Assembly: GCA_002329495.1 (NCBI GenBank)
Contig: DCTH01000163.1
Coordinates: 1,298-11,728, forward strand
Reading direction: 5' to 3'
Length of the DNA: 10,431 nucleotides
Origin: Syntrophothermus sp. UBA1445
GTDB taxonomy: Bacteria > Bacillota > Syntrophomonadia > Syntrophomonadales > DTU052
Positions within the stretch are counted from its first letter, which is position 1. Every line of letters starts with the position of its first letter. The notes beneath the pieces are model-generated. The model saw nothing but the letters and a program-made list of their open reading frames with translations. It had not been told where the DNA came from and searched no databases. Position numbers and translations under genes: made by a program. This document shows positions 1 through 5,629 of this stretch, one piece after another.

Positions 1-389
1 TTGGATATTATGTCGTTCTTGGTTTCTTCTGCAATTTGAGTACCCCGGGCCACGATCTCCTGAGCCTCTCTGCGGGCCTCAGCCAGTTCGGTTGCCGAGT
101 CCTTCCGCATCTGCTCAACTTCAACCAATAATTCCTCAGCATGTTTCAAAGAACTTTCGATAGTGTTGGTCCGCTCTTCCAACATATTACTGACAGGATT
201 GAAACCAAATTTATATAGTATGGCTAGCAACAGGAAAAAGTTGACCGCGGTCCACCCTATCTTGGCTATATCGGGAAAAGGTGGTACTCCTTCCTCCGAT
301 GCTAAACAGGAGGTTGCCAATCCCATTACGATGAGCATGCTCAGGAGTAGGACCGCCAGGGCTAACCATTTTCTTCTTCTCACAGGCAT
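1..389 (-). CDS. atpF: F-type ATP synthase subunit b (5' part, runs off the window)
   Basis: The b subunit is the peripheral stalk that holds F1 against the a subunit in the membrane. The first 129 codons are visible; the rest lies beyond position 1. I translated this reading frame by hand from the ATG at 387-389, which has a GGAGG five bases upstream. Residues 8-27 are a hydrophobic segment after a basic RRRK, ending in SCLASEE, which looks like a cleavable signal or extra membrane segment. Residues 44-63 are the usual b-subunit membrane helix (VNFFLLLAILYKFGFNP), followed by the typical LEER and a long charged coiled-coil with many A, E, K and R residues. The family usually starts close to the second helix, so the N-terminal extension of about 35 residues is unusual for a Firmicute-type b subunit. 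Position after atpE is the standard operon place. Identification is secure; the extension's role is inference. Confidence 0.93.
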   Translation of the reverse strand, partial: MPVRRRKWLALAVLLLSMLIVMGLATSCLASEEGVPPFPDIAKIGWTAVNFFLLLAILYKFGFNPVSNMLEERTNTIESSLKHAEELLVEVEQMRKDSATELAEARREAQEIVARGTQIAEETKNDIIS

Positions 390-420
390 GTCTACCTCCA
401 TTCGTATACGGTAAGATAGT

Positions 421-467
421 TTTGTGGGCGATGAGTTCATCCCAACGTGTACTCTCATCGCCCAAAC
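421..467 (-). promoter_or_regulatory. Intercistronic hairpin between atpE and atpF
   Basis: A perfect 10-bp inverted repeat, GGGCGATGAG at 426-435 and CTCATCGCCC at 454-463, encloses an 18-nt loop; one more A-T pair extends it and flanking T/A runs can pair after a mismatch. No U-tract follows on the minus strand, so it does not look like a terminator. It lies in the 111-bp gap after the atpE stop and ends about 30 bases before the atpF start. Hairpins placed after abundant cistrons often protect the upstream mRNA from 3' exonucleases or mark processing sites; that role here is inference. Confidence 0.7.
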
Positions 468-500
468 TACGCGTTAGACTCCCACTGTCTGCTGATGTTA

Positions 501-725
501 TTAAATCTTACCCACTAGCATGAACGCGATGAGCAGGCCATAAATAGTTAGGGTCTCGATAAAAGCAAGTGTGATGAACAGCAGGGTTCTAACTTGGTCT
601 GCGATTTCGGGCTGCCGGGCAATACTCTCTAGAGCTTTTCCCCCGACGATACCTTGTCCGATTCCACCGCCCAGAGCTCCAACGGCAACGGCGAGACCGG
701 CACCAATAGCGAACATCCCTTCCAT
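501..725 (-). CDS. atpE: F-type ATP synthase subunit c (rotor ring)
   Basis: This 74-residue proteolipid forms the ion-translocating rotor ring of the F0 sector. Helix 1 (residues 4-29) carries the glycine pattern GGGIGQGIVGG that packs the ring. The polar loop is ARQPE (36-40). Helix 2 (47-71) carries the ion-binding Glu57 in FIETLTIYGLL. Gln24 aligns with the helix-1 glutamine used in Na+-binding rings, and Thr58 sits where those rings have Ser or Thr next to the glutamate, but residue 59 is Leu rather than the water-binding Thr. The length is normal to slightly short. The ATG at 723-725 has a very strong AAAGGAGGG eight bases upstream, in keeping with the need for many c copies per complex. 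Hairpins lie on both sides of the gene. Identification is certain; ion specificity cannot be settled by eye. Confidence 0.98.
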   Translation of the reverse strand: MEGMFAIGAGLAVAVGALGGGIGQGIVGGKALESIARQPEIADQVRTLLFITLAFIETLTIYGLLIAFMLVGKI

Positions 726-733
726 TACATTTC

Positions 734-742
734 CCTCCTTTC
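734..742 (-). promoter_or_regulatory. Strong Shine-Dalgarno of atpE
   Basis: The minus-strand sequence AAAGGAGGG lies eight bases before the atpE ATG and matches the 16S anti-Shine-Dalgarno almost completely. It is the best ribosome binding site of the ATP synthase genes in the window and directly follows a small hairpin, an arrangement that would favour high c-subunit translation. Confidence 0.8.
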
Positions 743-747
743 ATGCT

Positions 748-779
748 TCAGTGAATGTTGCATTTCATGTCTTCACTGA
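748..779 (-). promoter_or_regulatory. Hairpin just upstream of the atpE ribosome binding site
   Basis: An 8-bp perfect inverted repeat, TCAGTGAA at 748-755 and TTCACTGA at 772-779, encloses a 16-nt loop in the 82-bp atpB-atpE gap. It stops about five bases before the AAAGGAGGG. E. coli is known to have a translational enhancer in the same intergenic place; whether this hairpin acts similarly is inference. The stem is short and AT-containing, so stability is moderate. Confidence 0.45.
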
Positions 780-807
780 TCCGAATAATAACATTTACTG
801 TGAAAGT

Positions 808-1500
808 TTAGTGGCCCTCTCCGGTGGCCGCTCCGATGTAACTCGATGCCAGAATGGTAAACACTATGGCCTGGATTGCGCCTGTCAGCACTCCCAGGGC
901 CATCATAGGCATCGGTATAAGAAACGGAGCCATCATCAGCAGAAAGCCAATTATCATTTCTTCGCCAAAAACGTTACCAAATAGACGGAGCGTCAGAGAC
1001 AGTGGACGAGCTACTTCTTCAAGGATGTTTAACGGCAGCATTAACGGCATTGGCTTAATAAAGTGTCCGAAATAATGCATTTTGTGTTCTCTGAAACCGG
1101 CGATCTGAACCGTAAAGAACACAATAATCGCCAGTGTGGCTGTAATGTTCCAGTCACTGGTGGGCGCCTTAAAACCGTCAATATAAGCTGCACCTGGGAT
1201 TAAACCACTGTAGTTACACACCAGTATGAACAGGAAAAAAGTTGACAATAATGGGGCCCATTTCTTGGCCACCGACTCACCCAACATCTGCCCAAAGAAA
1301 TCGAAGGTCCATTGAACTACCATTTCAAACGCATTTTGTAACCCCCGGGGGACCCTCTCCATCTTTCGGGTTGCAAAATACGCGAACAGCCCAATGATAA
1401 GAATTATGGCCCACTCGGTAACAATCAGATCTGGCACTGGCAACTTGTCCGCTATTGTGAACAGTGGCTCTGTCAAAGACAACGCTGATGCAAATATCAC
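808..1500 (-). CDS. atpB: F-type ATP synthase subunit a
   Basis: Subunit a forms the two half-channels that carry the coupling ion to and from the c ring. The 230-residue protein has five to six hydrophobic segments (about 29-45, 85-103, 119-136, 185-200, 203-222). The essential arginine is Arg172 in SLTLRLFGNVFGEE, with Asn176 and Glu181 at the usual positions. The C-terminal helix GAIQAIVFTILASSYIGAA is typical. Length is normal for the family. The start is a GTG at 1498-1500, preceded by five bases and then a run of seven G (1506-1512) that must serve as the Shine-Dalgarno. It follows atpI by 39 bp and precedes atpE by 82 bp. Coupled, co-transcribed ATP synthase operon. Identification is certain; the exact start is likely but rests on a non-ATG codon. 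Confidence 0.97.
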   Translation of the reverse strand: MIFASALSLTEPLFTIADKLPVPDLIVTEWAIILIIGLFAYFATRKMERVPRGLQNAFEMVVQWTFDFFGQMLGESVAKKWAPLLSTFFLFILVCNYSGLIPGAAYIDGFKAPTSDWNITATLAIIVFFTVQIAGFREHKMHYFGHFIKPMPLMLPLNILEEVARPLSLTLRLFGNVFGEEMIIGFLLMMAPFLIPMPMMALGVLTGAIQAIVFTILASSYIGAATGEGH

Positions 1501-1539
1501 TACTTCCCCCCCTTTCTTTTTTGAATTTGTTATACCCGC

Positions 1540-1857
1540 TCAGTACCGTCCTCCAGGTCCGTTAACCAAACGTTCAAAGAATGCTCGATTACCTCGACTT
1601 GCGACCAGAAAGACCAGACTACCGAGGACCATCCCACCCAGAATACCAATTATTAAATCTAACCCTTTAAGCCAGGTAAGCAACCCCAAAAGCACTGTCA
1701 GACCAGCTATTCTTCCCATGTATCTGACAACCATATGCTTGGCAGCCTCCCGAGGCGGCATTTCTCTGGCCTTTTTGATCACCTTCAGGTTTAACCAGAC
1801 TGATAGGCCGAATATTACCAAACCGATTGCAACACCTGTGATTATAATATTATACAT
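1540..1857 (-). CDS. atpI: ATP synthase subunit I (AtpI)
   Basis: AtpI is a small membrane protein encoded at the head of many bacterial atp operons and is known to help assemble the c ring in some Firmicutes and in Acetobacterium. The 105-residue product has hydrophobic segments at about 3-23, 48-62 and 66-87, separated by a basic stretch (KVIKKAREMPPREAAKH). The segment GLDLIIGILGGMVLGSLVFLV resembles the last helices of the ATP synthase I family. It sits between atpZ and atpB, the standard position. The ATG at 1855-1857 has a weak binding site (an AGG directly adjacent and AGAGGG about ten bases upstream). Overall identity is low-complexity membrane sequence, so the call leans on context as well as sequence. 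Confidence 0.8.
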   Translation of the reverse strand: MYNIIITGVAIGLVIFGLSVWLNLKVIKKAREMPPREAAKHMVVRYMGRIAGLTVLLGLLTWLKGLDLIIGILGGMVLGSLVFLVASRGNRAFFERLVNGPGGRY

Positions 1858-1882
1858 CCTATGCAGCCCTCTAAGCGTAAGT

Positions 1883-2230
1883 TTAGTCTTTATGCCTGGT
1901 ATCTGATTTATCCAACTCTGCTACCATTTTCTTGGCCTGGTCCAAGGCGGTGATTATCTCTTTACTGGGTGCATATTTCCGGCTGTCCTCTTCCTCTTCA
2001 ACCCCGTTCTTATTGTTGGCACCGTTTCTGAATGCGTGATCATACATAATTTTCAGCCCGGTTGCTACCCCCAGCAGCAACAGAATCAGCATCAAGTAAG
2101 GCTCGGTTCCAAATCGCGAGTCCAGGTAGCTTCCGCCAAAATAACCTATAGCTACTGAAGCTGCAAAGCTGGTAGCCATTGAGAGGGCGTTACCCAGAGA
2201 TGTGGCCCAATTACTGGTTCTTTTTGACAT
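1883..2230 (-). CDS. atpZ: AtpZ/AtpI-family small membrane protein at the head of the atp operon
   Basis: This 115-residue protein has two membrane segments, about 11-33 and 44-63, joined by YFGGSYLDSRFGTEPYL. That linker pattern (G-Y-x-G-x-x-L-D-x-x-x-G-T-x-P) is characteristic of the AtpZ family, also described as a putative F0F1-ATPase Ca2+/Mg2+ transport subunit. The C-terminal third (68-115) is a charged, soluble tail with an EEEED run, longer than in minimal members. The ATG is fixed by an in-frame TGA three codons upstream, but the nearest AGGGAG lies about 14 bases away, so translation initiation may be weak. It precedes atpI by 25 bp and is the first gene of the ATP synthase operon here. 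It is often annotated simply as atpI; the presence of both genes argues for the atpZ name. Confidence 0.82.
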   Translation of the reverse strand: MSKRTSNWATSLGNALSMATSFAASVAIGYFGGSYLDSRFGTEPYLMLILLLLGVATGLKIMYDHAFRNGANNKNGVEEEEDSRKYAPSKEIITALDQAKKMVAELDKSDTRHKD

Positions 2231-2418
2231 TTTTTCTCATTTTGCTCCCTGGTCATTATTGACCCAAATTTGATTTCTCTATCTGACGGCAAATTCCTCT
2301 TTTTTTCATGTTTTGAATAGTCTGAAATTTACCAGTTTCTGATACGCTAATGGTACGCTTATGGTACAAACTTTTATCATTCTCTGCACACCAACCAAAT
2401 CCCTTTTTATAAGATCGG
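2231..2418. promoter_or_regulatory. Intergenic region upstream of the ATP synthase operon
   Basis: This 188-bp AT-rich gap separates the MazG-like gene from atpZ and is the natural place for the atp operon promoter. I find no clean TTGACA/TATAAT pair. The best minus-strand candidate is TTGTAC (2365-2370), 17 bases, then CGTATC, which overlaps an 11-bp tandem repeat; both hexamers are weak. No intrinsic terminator for the MazG-like gene is visible, so read-through from upstream is possible. A small open frame crossing the gap has no ribosome binding site or familiar sequence and is not called. Confidence 0.4.
2346..2367. repeat. 11-bp tandem repeat upstream of atpZ
   Basis: GCTAATGGTAC (2346-2356) is followed directly by GCTTATGGTAC (2357-2367), one mismatch, and preceded by GATAC, which matches the end of the unit. 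The 11-bp period is close to one helical turn, so adjacent copies would face the same side of the DNA. It could be a regulator site or chance. Confidence 0.6.
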
Positions 2419-2739
2419 TTAGCCTGCTTCTTTTGCCAGGTAACCTTTCCGGCACAGCTTGTTAATATGCTTCTCGACCGCTTCCTCAATATCAACCTGA
2501 TAATTCTCTTCCATCACGAACATCATGGAAACGGCTGTCTGAGCCACGTCCAGCAATTCGCTCATAATAACGGCTACGGTCTGTTGTTCATTTATATTAA
2601 CTGTCTCCCCGCTTAATCCCCTTAACTTGCCGATAGCCTCAGCCAATTCCCCGGCTTCCTCCATGAGCTTCAGCGCGGTGGATTCCAGGGTGGGTGTCAG
2701 CCGGTTGAGCCGGGGAAGACTGATGGTCTTGGTCATCAT
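2419..2739 (-). CDS. MazG-like all-alpha NTP pyrophosphohydrolase
   Basis: The 106-residue protein belongs to the all-alpha NTP pyrophosphohydrolase superfamily (MazG, dUTPase-2, HisE), which hydrolyses nucleoside triphosphates to monophosphates and pyrophosphate using Mg2+. The metal-binding pattern is visible: Glu27, Glu28 and Glu31 in LMEEAGELAEAI, and Glu61 and Asp64 in ELLDVAQT. It is a single-domain protein, much shorter than two-domain E. coli MazG. The first ATG (2737-2739) has AGGGAGG eight bases upstream; a second ATG directly follows. The binding site lies right after the stop of the dCMP deaminase gene, 15 bp away, so the two genes are probably co-translated. Together they suggest a pyrimidine deoxynucleotide housekeeping pair. 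The preferred substrate cannot be read from sequence. Confidence 0.85.
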   Translation of the reverse strand: MMTKTISLPRLNRLTPTLESTALKLMEEAGELAEAIGKLRGLSGETVNINEQQTVAVIMSELLDVAQTAVSMMFVMEENYQVDIEEAVEKHINKLCRKGYLAKEAG

Positions 2740-2754
2740 GCTGCAGACCTCCCT

Positions 2755-3213
2755 TTAGATTCTGATTTCAACAACTTTAACTCCCGCCTCTTTAAAAATC
2801 CCCAACGCCCGGTCATCCTCAAAATCACCCTGGTGTACGACGCTTATTACCCCGGCGTTGACCAGCATCCGGGCACATAACATGCAGGGCTGATGAGTAC
2901 AGTAGAGAACCGATCCGAGAGTGGATACCCCGTACCTGGCGGCGTTAATGATGGCATTCTGCTCCGCATGGACACCCCGGCATAATTCGTAACGGTGACC
3001 GGAAGGGATTTCCTGCTTCTGTCGGAGACAACCAACATCCAGACAGTGCGGAATCCCTTGTGGTGCCCCGTTATACCCGGTGGCAATTATCCTTTCTTCC
3101 CTCACCAGCAAGGCGCCCACGTTGCGTCGCAGGCAGGTGGAACGACTGGCTACCATCCTGGCAAGCCGGGAGAAGTATTCATCCCATGAAGGCCTTGCAT
3201 TACTCATTTCCAA
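2755..3213 (-). CDS. comEB: dCMP deaminase (ComEB-type cytidine/deoxycytidylate deaminase family)
   Basis: dCMP deaminase converts dCMP to dUMP, feeding thymidylate synthesis. The zinc site is clear: HAE in GVHAEQNAI and PCxxC in HQPCMLCARML, plus family motifs RPSWDEYF, CLRRNVGALLV and TGYNGAP. The protein is about 150 residues, normal for the family. I choose the TTG at 3211-3213 because it lies seven bases after a strong GAGGAGG; the ATG two codons on (3205-3207) is the alternative but is 13 bases away. An upstream in-frame ATG at 3261 lies in the loop of a terminator-like hairpin and has no binding site, so it is rejected. It follows glyA after that hairpin and precedes the MazG-like gene by 15 bp. 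Serine hydroxymethyltransferase upstream supplies the methylene-folate used by thymidylate synthase, so the neighbourhood fits dTMP supply. Confidence 0.9.
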   Translation of the reverse strand: MEMSNARPSWDEYFSRLARMVASRSTCLRRNVGALLVREERIIATGYNGAPQGIPHCLDVGCLRQKQEIPSGHRYELCRGVHAEQNAIINAARYGVSTLGSVLYCTHQPCMLCARMLVNAGVISVVHQGDFEDDRALGIFKEAGVKVVEIRI

Positions 3214-3230
3214 TCCCGTTCCTCCTCGCC

Positions 3231-3290
3231 AAATAAAAAGAGCAAGCCCCAGTGTCGCCATTCGGTTGCGTCACAGCCTGGTACTTGCTC
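3231..3290 (-). terminator. Terminator-like structured hairpin between glyA and the dCMP deaminase gene
   Basis: On the minus strand GAGCAAG (3284-3290) pairs with CTTGCTC (3240-3246), followed at once by TTTTTATTT (3231-3239), a proper U-tract. The inside is not a simple loop: CCA/TGG, GTG/CAC and CGC/GCG pairs stack towards a 9-nt apical loop AACCGAATG with small bulges. It ends about ten bases before the Shine-Dalgarno of the next gene. It most likely terminates glyA transcription; because almost no room remains for a promoter before the deaminase gene it could also act as an attenuator. I do not recognise a known riboswitch class. Confidence 0.75.
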
Positions 3291-3324
3291 CACTAGTCTC
3301 AGTAACTGACGTCCTTTTTAAAAT

Positions 3325-4572
3325 TTAGACCCCGTATAGAGGGTACTTTTTACAAATCCCTTCCACAATTGCGCGGGCCTCGGCCTGGCCTGATGGTTCT
3401 CTATGATTCAGGGCCAGGGATATGGCTTTGGCCAGTTCGACCATGTCGCCGGGTTTAAGCCCCCGGGAGGTGATTGCAGGAGTCCCGATCCTGATTCCAC
3501 TGGTTATGGTGGGTTTTTGGGGGTCGAAAGGTATAGCATTCTTGTTGACAGTTATATTGACCTCTTCCAGCAATTGCTCGGCCTCTTTTCCAGTCAGGCC
3601 CTGGTTCCTTACATCAACCAGCATCAAGTGAGTATCGGTCCCCCCTGAAACCAGCCGGAAATTCTGCTTGTTAAGCTCATCGGCCAGAACTACAGCATTC
3701 TCGATCACATTTTTCTGGTAAGCGTAGAATTCCTCGGTCATGGCCTCTTTTAAGCACACCGCCTTGGCAGCAATCACGTGCATCAAGGGCCCGCCCTGGA
3801 TCCCGGGAAACACCGCTTTATCGACCTTGGCTGCCCATTCCTCATTGCAGAGTATTAAACCACCGCGAGGACCTCTCAAGGTCTTATGAGTAGTGGTGGT
3901 CACAAAATCAGCGTAGGGCACCGGGCTGGGATGCAATCCGGTCGCCACCAGACCAGCTATATGCGCCATATCTACCATCAGCAGAGCCGAAACCGAGTCG
4001 GCGATGGTCCTGAACATCTTATAATCAAGGGTGCGGGGATAGGCACTCGCCCCAACTACTATCATCTTGGGCTTGGTCTGATGGGCGATTTCCATCACCT
4101 GTTCGTAGTCAATGATCTCGGTATCTTTATCTACCCCATAACTGACCACATTAAAATATTTCCCTGACAGATTGACCGGGCTGCCATGGGTAAGGTGTCC
4201 GCCGTGGGCCAGATTCATACCCATTATGGTATCTCCCGGTTTCAGGGCGGCAAAGTACACCGCTGTGTTGGCCTGCGCTCCCGAATGCGGCTGCACGTTG
4301 GCATGGGCCGCGCCAAAGATGGCCTTGGCTCTCTCCCGGGCCAGTTCCTCCACCACGTCAACGTATTCACAACCACCGTAGTAGCGTTTTCCCGGGTAAC
4401 CTTCCGCGTATTTGTTGGTCATGACTCCACCCTGAGCGGCCATTACGGCACGGGAAACAAAGTTTTCAGAGGCTATAAGCTCAAGTTTGCGGGACTGTCT
4501 CTGTTCCTCCTGGTTAATTGCCTGGGCAATTTCGGGATCAACTGGCAGTACATACTTATCGATATAGTCCAT
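3325..4572 (-). CDS. glyA: Serine hydroxymethyltransferase
   Basis: GlyA is a cytoplasmic PLP enzyme that converts serine and tetrahydrofolate to glycine and 5,10-methylene-tetrahydrofolate, the main one-carbon source. The 415-residue protein has the PLP-binding lysine Lys230 in [15 protein letters not shown], Asp201 and His204 in VDMAHIAGL that hold the cofactor ring, ASENF (34-38), the Tyr pair in GKRYYGG (61-67), SGAQAN (97-102), and the carboxylate-binding Arg361 in SGIRIGTPA. Length matches the family. The ATG is one base after the rpiB stop (TGAAATG), with GGGGGAG upstream inside the end of rpiB, so translation is coupled to rpiB. A terminator-like hairpin follows. The rpiB-glyA pair is also found in B. 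subtilis (ywlF near glyA). Confidence 0.99.
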   Translation of the reverse strand: MDYIDKYVLPVDPEIAQAINQEEQRQSRKLELIASENFVSRAVMAAQGGVMTNKYAEGYPGKRYYGGCEYVDVVEELARERAKAIFGAAHANVQPHSGAQANTAVYFAALKPGDTIMGMNLAHGGHLTHGSPVNLSGKYFNVVSYGVDKDTEIIDYEQVMEIAHQTKPKMIVVGASAYPRTLDYKMFRTIADSVSALLMVDMAHIAGLVATGLHPSPVPYADFVTTTTHKTLRGPRGGLILCNEEWAAKVDKAVFPGIQGGPLMHVIAAKAVCLKEAMTEEFYAYQKNVIENAVVLADELNKQNFRLVSGGTDTHLMLVDVRNQGLTGKEAEQLLEEVNITVNKNAIPFDPQKPTITSGIRIGTPAITSRGLKPGDMVELAKAISLALNHREPSGQAEARAIVEGICKKYPLYGV

Positions 4573-4573
4573 T

Positions 4574-5035
4574 TCACTTCTCCCCCTGTTTCAGGTATTT
4601 GTTTTCAATGTCTCTGATAAGATCCAAACGTCTTTGGTGACGGCCCCCGGAATAACTTGATTCCAAAAACTGTTTAACAATCAGCTCGGCAGCCCCTGAC
4701 CCTACTACCCGAGCACCTAAAGCCAGTATGTTGGCATCATTATGCTCGCGGGCGGCCCGGGCAGAGAATCCATCACTACATACCGCAGCCCTTATCCCGG
4801 GTACCTTGTTGGCCGCAATTGCCATTCCCTGACCGGTTCCACAGACCAGCAGTCCCAAATCAGCCTGTCCACTTTTTATAATCTTGACCACCTCTTCAGC
4901 GATATCAGGGTAGTCAACCGGGGCCTCACAGTGACAACCAACATCTTTCACCGCATGACCCCAACCAATAATTATGGGTTTAAGGTGTTCCTTAAGTGTG
5001 TACCCGGCATGATCACTTCCCATCACTAAATGCAT
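4574..5035 (-). CDS. rpiB: Ribose-5-phosphate isomerase B
   Basis: RpiB interconverts ribose-5-phosphate and ribulose-5-phosphate in the pentose phosphate pathway. The 153-residue protein has SDHAG (7-11) with Asp8 and His9, the catalytic Cys65 in [16 protein letters not shown], and [16 protein letters not shown] (97-112) with His98. These are the family's phosphate- and sugar-binding elements, and the length is normal. The cysteine supports a true pentose isomerase of the RpiB/LacAB fold rather than a galactose-6-phosphate isomerase subunit, although the two are related. The ATG at 5033-5035 has GAGGTG five bases upstream. It follows a 109-bp gap after ywlE that may hold a promoter and is coupled to glyA downstream. 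Confidence 0.96.
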   Translation of the reverse strand: MHLVMGSDHAGYTLKEHLKPIIIGWGHAVKDVGCHCEAPVDYPDIAEEVVKIIKSGQADLGLLVCGTGQGMAIAANKVPGIRAAVCSDGFSARAAREHNDANILALGARVVGSGAAELIVKQFLESSYSGGRHQRRLDLIRDIENKYLKQGEK

Positions 5036-5144
5036 TCAACCACCTCATTGATTTTCAACAACTACCGGTATTAATCCTTTAGTCGAAAAATTATGTTTTG
5101 CGGTTTTCTTTGTGATTATAAAATACCCGATTATAAAACCGGTA
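5036..5144 (-). promoter_or_regulatory. AT-rich gap with two TATAAT hexamers upstream of rpiB-glyA
   Basis: Between ywlE and rpiB the plus strand carries GATTATAAAA twice, at 5114-5123 and 5129-5138. On the minus strand each gives a perfect TATAAT (5115-5120 and 5130-5135), 15 bases apart and about 80-95 bases before rpiB. Suitable -35 hexamers are weak, so these are possible -10 elements only. The gap is also bounded by two ACCGGT sites (5064-5069 and 5138-5143). A promoter for the rpiB-glyA pair here is plausible but unproven. Confidence 0.35.
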
Positions 5145-5618
5145 CTACATCTCGGTGCCAGACTCATCCTCCAATTTTTTGGTGAGCATCTCCATCAGTT
5201 GCTGGAGTTCATCCCGACAGGCCCGATAGGTATCCACATCTCCCCCATAGGGATCCAGAACATCCTTATCCTGTCCCAGGAACTCATACAGGGTGAAAAG
5301 TTTATCATTGTCACCGAAAACCCGGCTAAGGTAATCACGGTGACCTCTGGTCATGGTCAGTATCCAGTCAGCATCTGCCAGGATCTCTTCGTCGACCCGT
5401 CGCGCCTTATGATCGGAAAGGTCTACTCCGATCTCCTGCATTACCTTCATTGCACCTATGGAGGCTCCCTCTCCTGAATTGGGGTGAGTGCCTGCGGTTA
5501 TAACCTCAATTTTCCCTTTTAGCTCAGGCTTACGATCTTCCAGATATTTTATAAAAAGGCCCTGGGCCATGGGACTCCGACAGGTGTTACCGGAACAGAT
5601 AAAAACCAGTCTCTTCAC
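5145..5618 (-). CDS. ywlE: Low-molecular-weight protein phosphatase, probable protein-arginine phosphatase (YwlE type)
   Basis: The 157-residue protein is a low-molecular-weight phosphatase of the arsenate-reductase-like fold. The P-loop is CSGNTCRS with nucleophile Cys8 and phosphate-binding Arg14-Ser15; the general acid is Asp122 in LDPYGGD. Thr12 occupies the position of B. subtilis YwlE Thr11, the residue known to select phosphoarginine over phosphotyrosine, where tyrosine phosphatases usually have Ile. This and the conserved location beside mntP and rpiB (as ywlD-ywlE-ywlF in B. subtilis) point to removal of McsB-made phosphoarginine. The start is a GTG at 5616-5618, five bases after a run of seven G (5624-5630) that overlaps the mntP stop codon. 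Whether this organism has McsB cannot be seen here. Confidence 0.9.
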   Translation of the reverse strand: MKRLVFICSGNTCRSPMAQGLFIKYLEDRKPELKGKIEVITAGTHPNSGEGASIGAMKVMQEIGVDLSDHKARRVDEEILADADWILTMTRGHRDYLSRVFGDNDKLFTLYEFLGQDKDVLDPYGGDVDTYRACRDELQQLMEMLTKKLEDESGTEM

Positions 5619-5629
5619 TTTTACCCCCC

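Noticed and set aside
211..465. Minus-strand open frame of 84 codons overlapping the start of atpF
   Set aside because: It overlaps atpF in another frame, starts inside the intercistronic hairpin, has no ribosome binding site and no recognisable sequence.
421..467. Hairpin after atpE as an intrinsic terminator
   Set aside because: No U-tract follows the stem on the minus strand, and atpF must be expressed with the rest of the operon.
2256..2495. Minus-strand open frame of 79 codons between the MazG-like gene and atpZ
   Set aside because: It overlaps the end of the MazG-like gene, has low-complexity basic composition and no ribosome binding site; it looks like chance in AT-rich DNA.
2847..3086. 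Minus-strand open frame inside the dCMP deaminase gene
   Set aside because: It is a different frame of a gene with clear zinc-binding motifs and has no features of its own.
3208..3261. N-terminal extension of the dCMP deaminase to an ATG at 3261
   Set aside because: That ATG lies in the apical loop of the terminator-like hairpin and has no Shine-Dalgarno; the extension would translate through the U-tract and does not fit the family N terminus.
3886..4617. Several plus-strand open frames antisense to glyA
   Set aside because: They mirror the codon structure of glyA; there is no binding site or recognisable protein family.
5148..5175. Sigma-54 promoter suggested by TGGCAC at the end of ywlE
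   Set aside because: The required GC element at the right spacing is missing.
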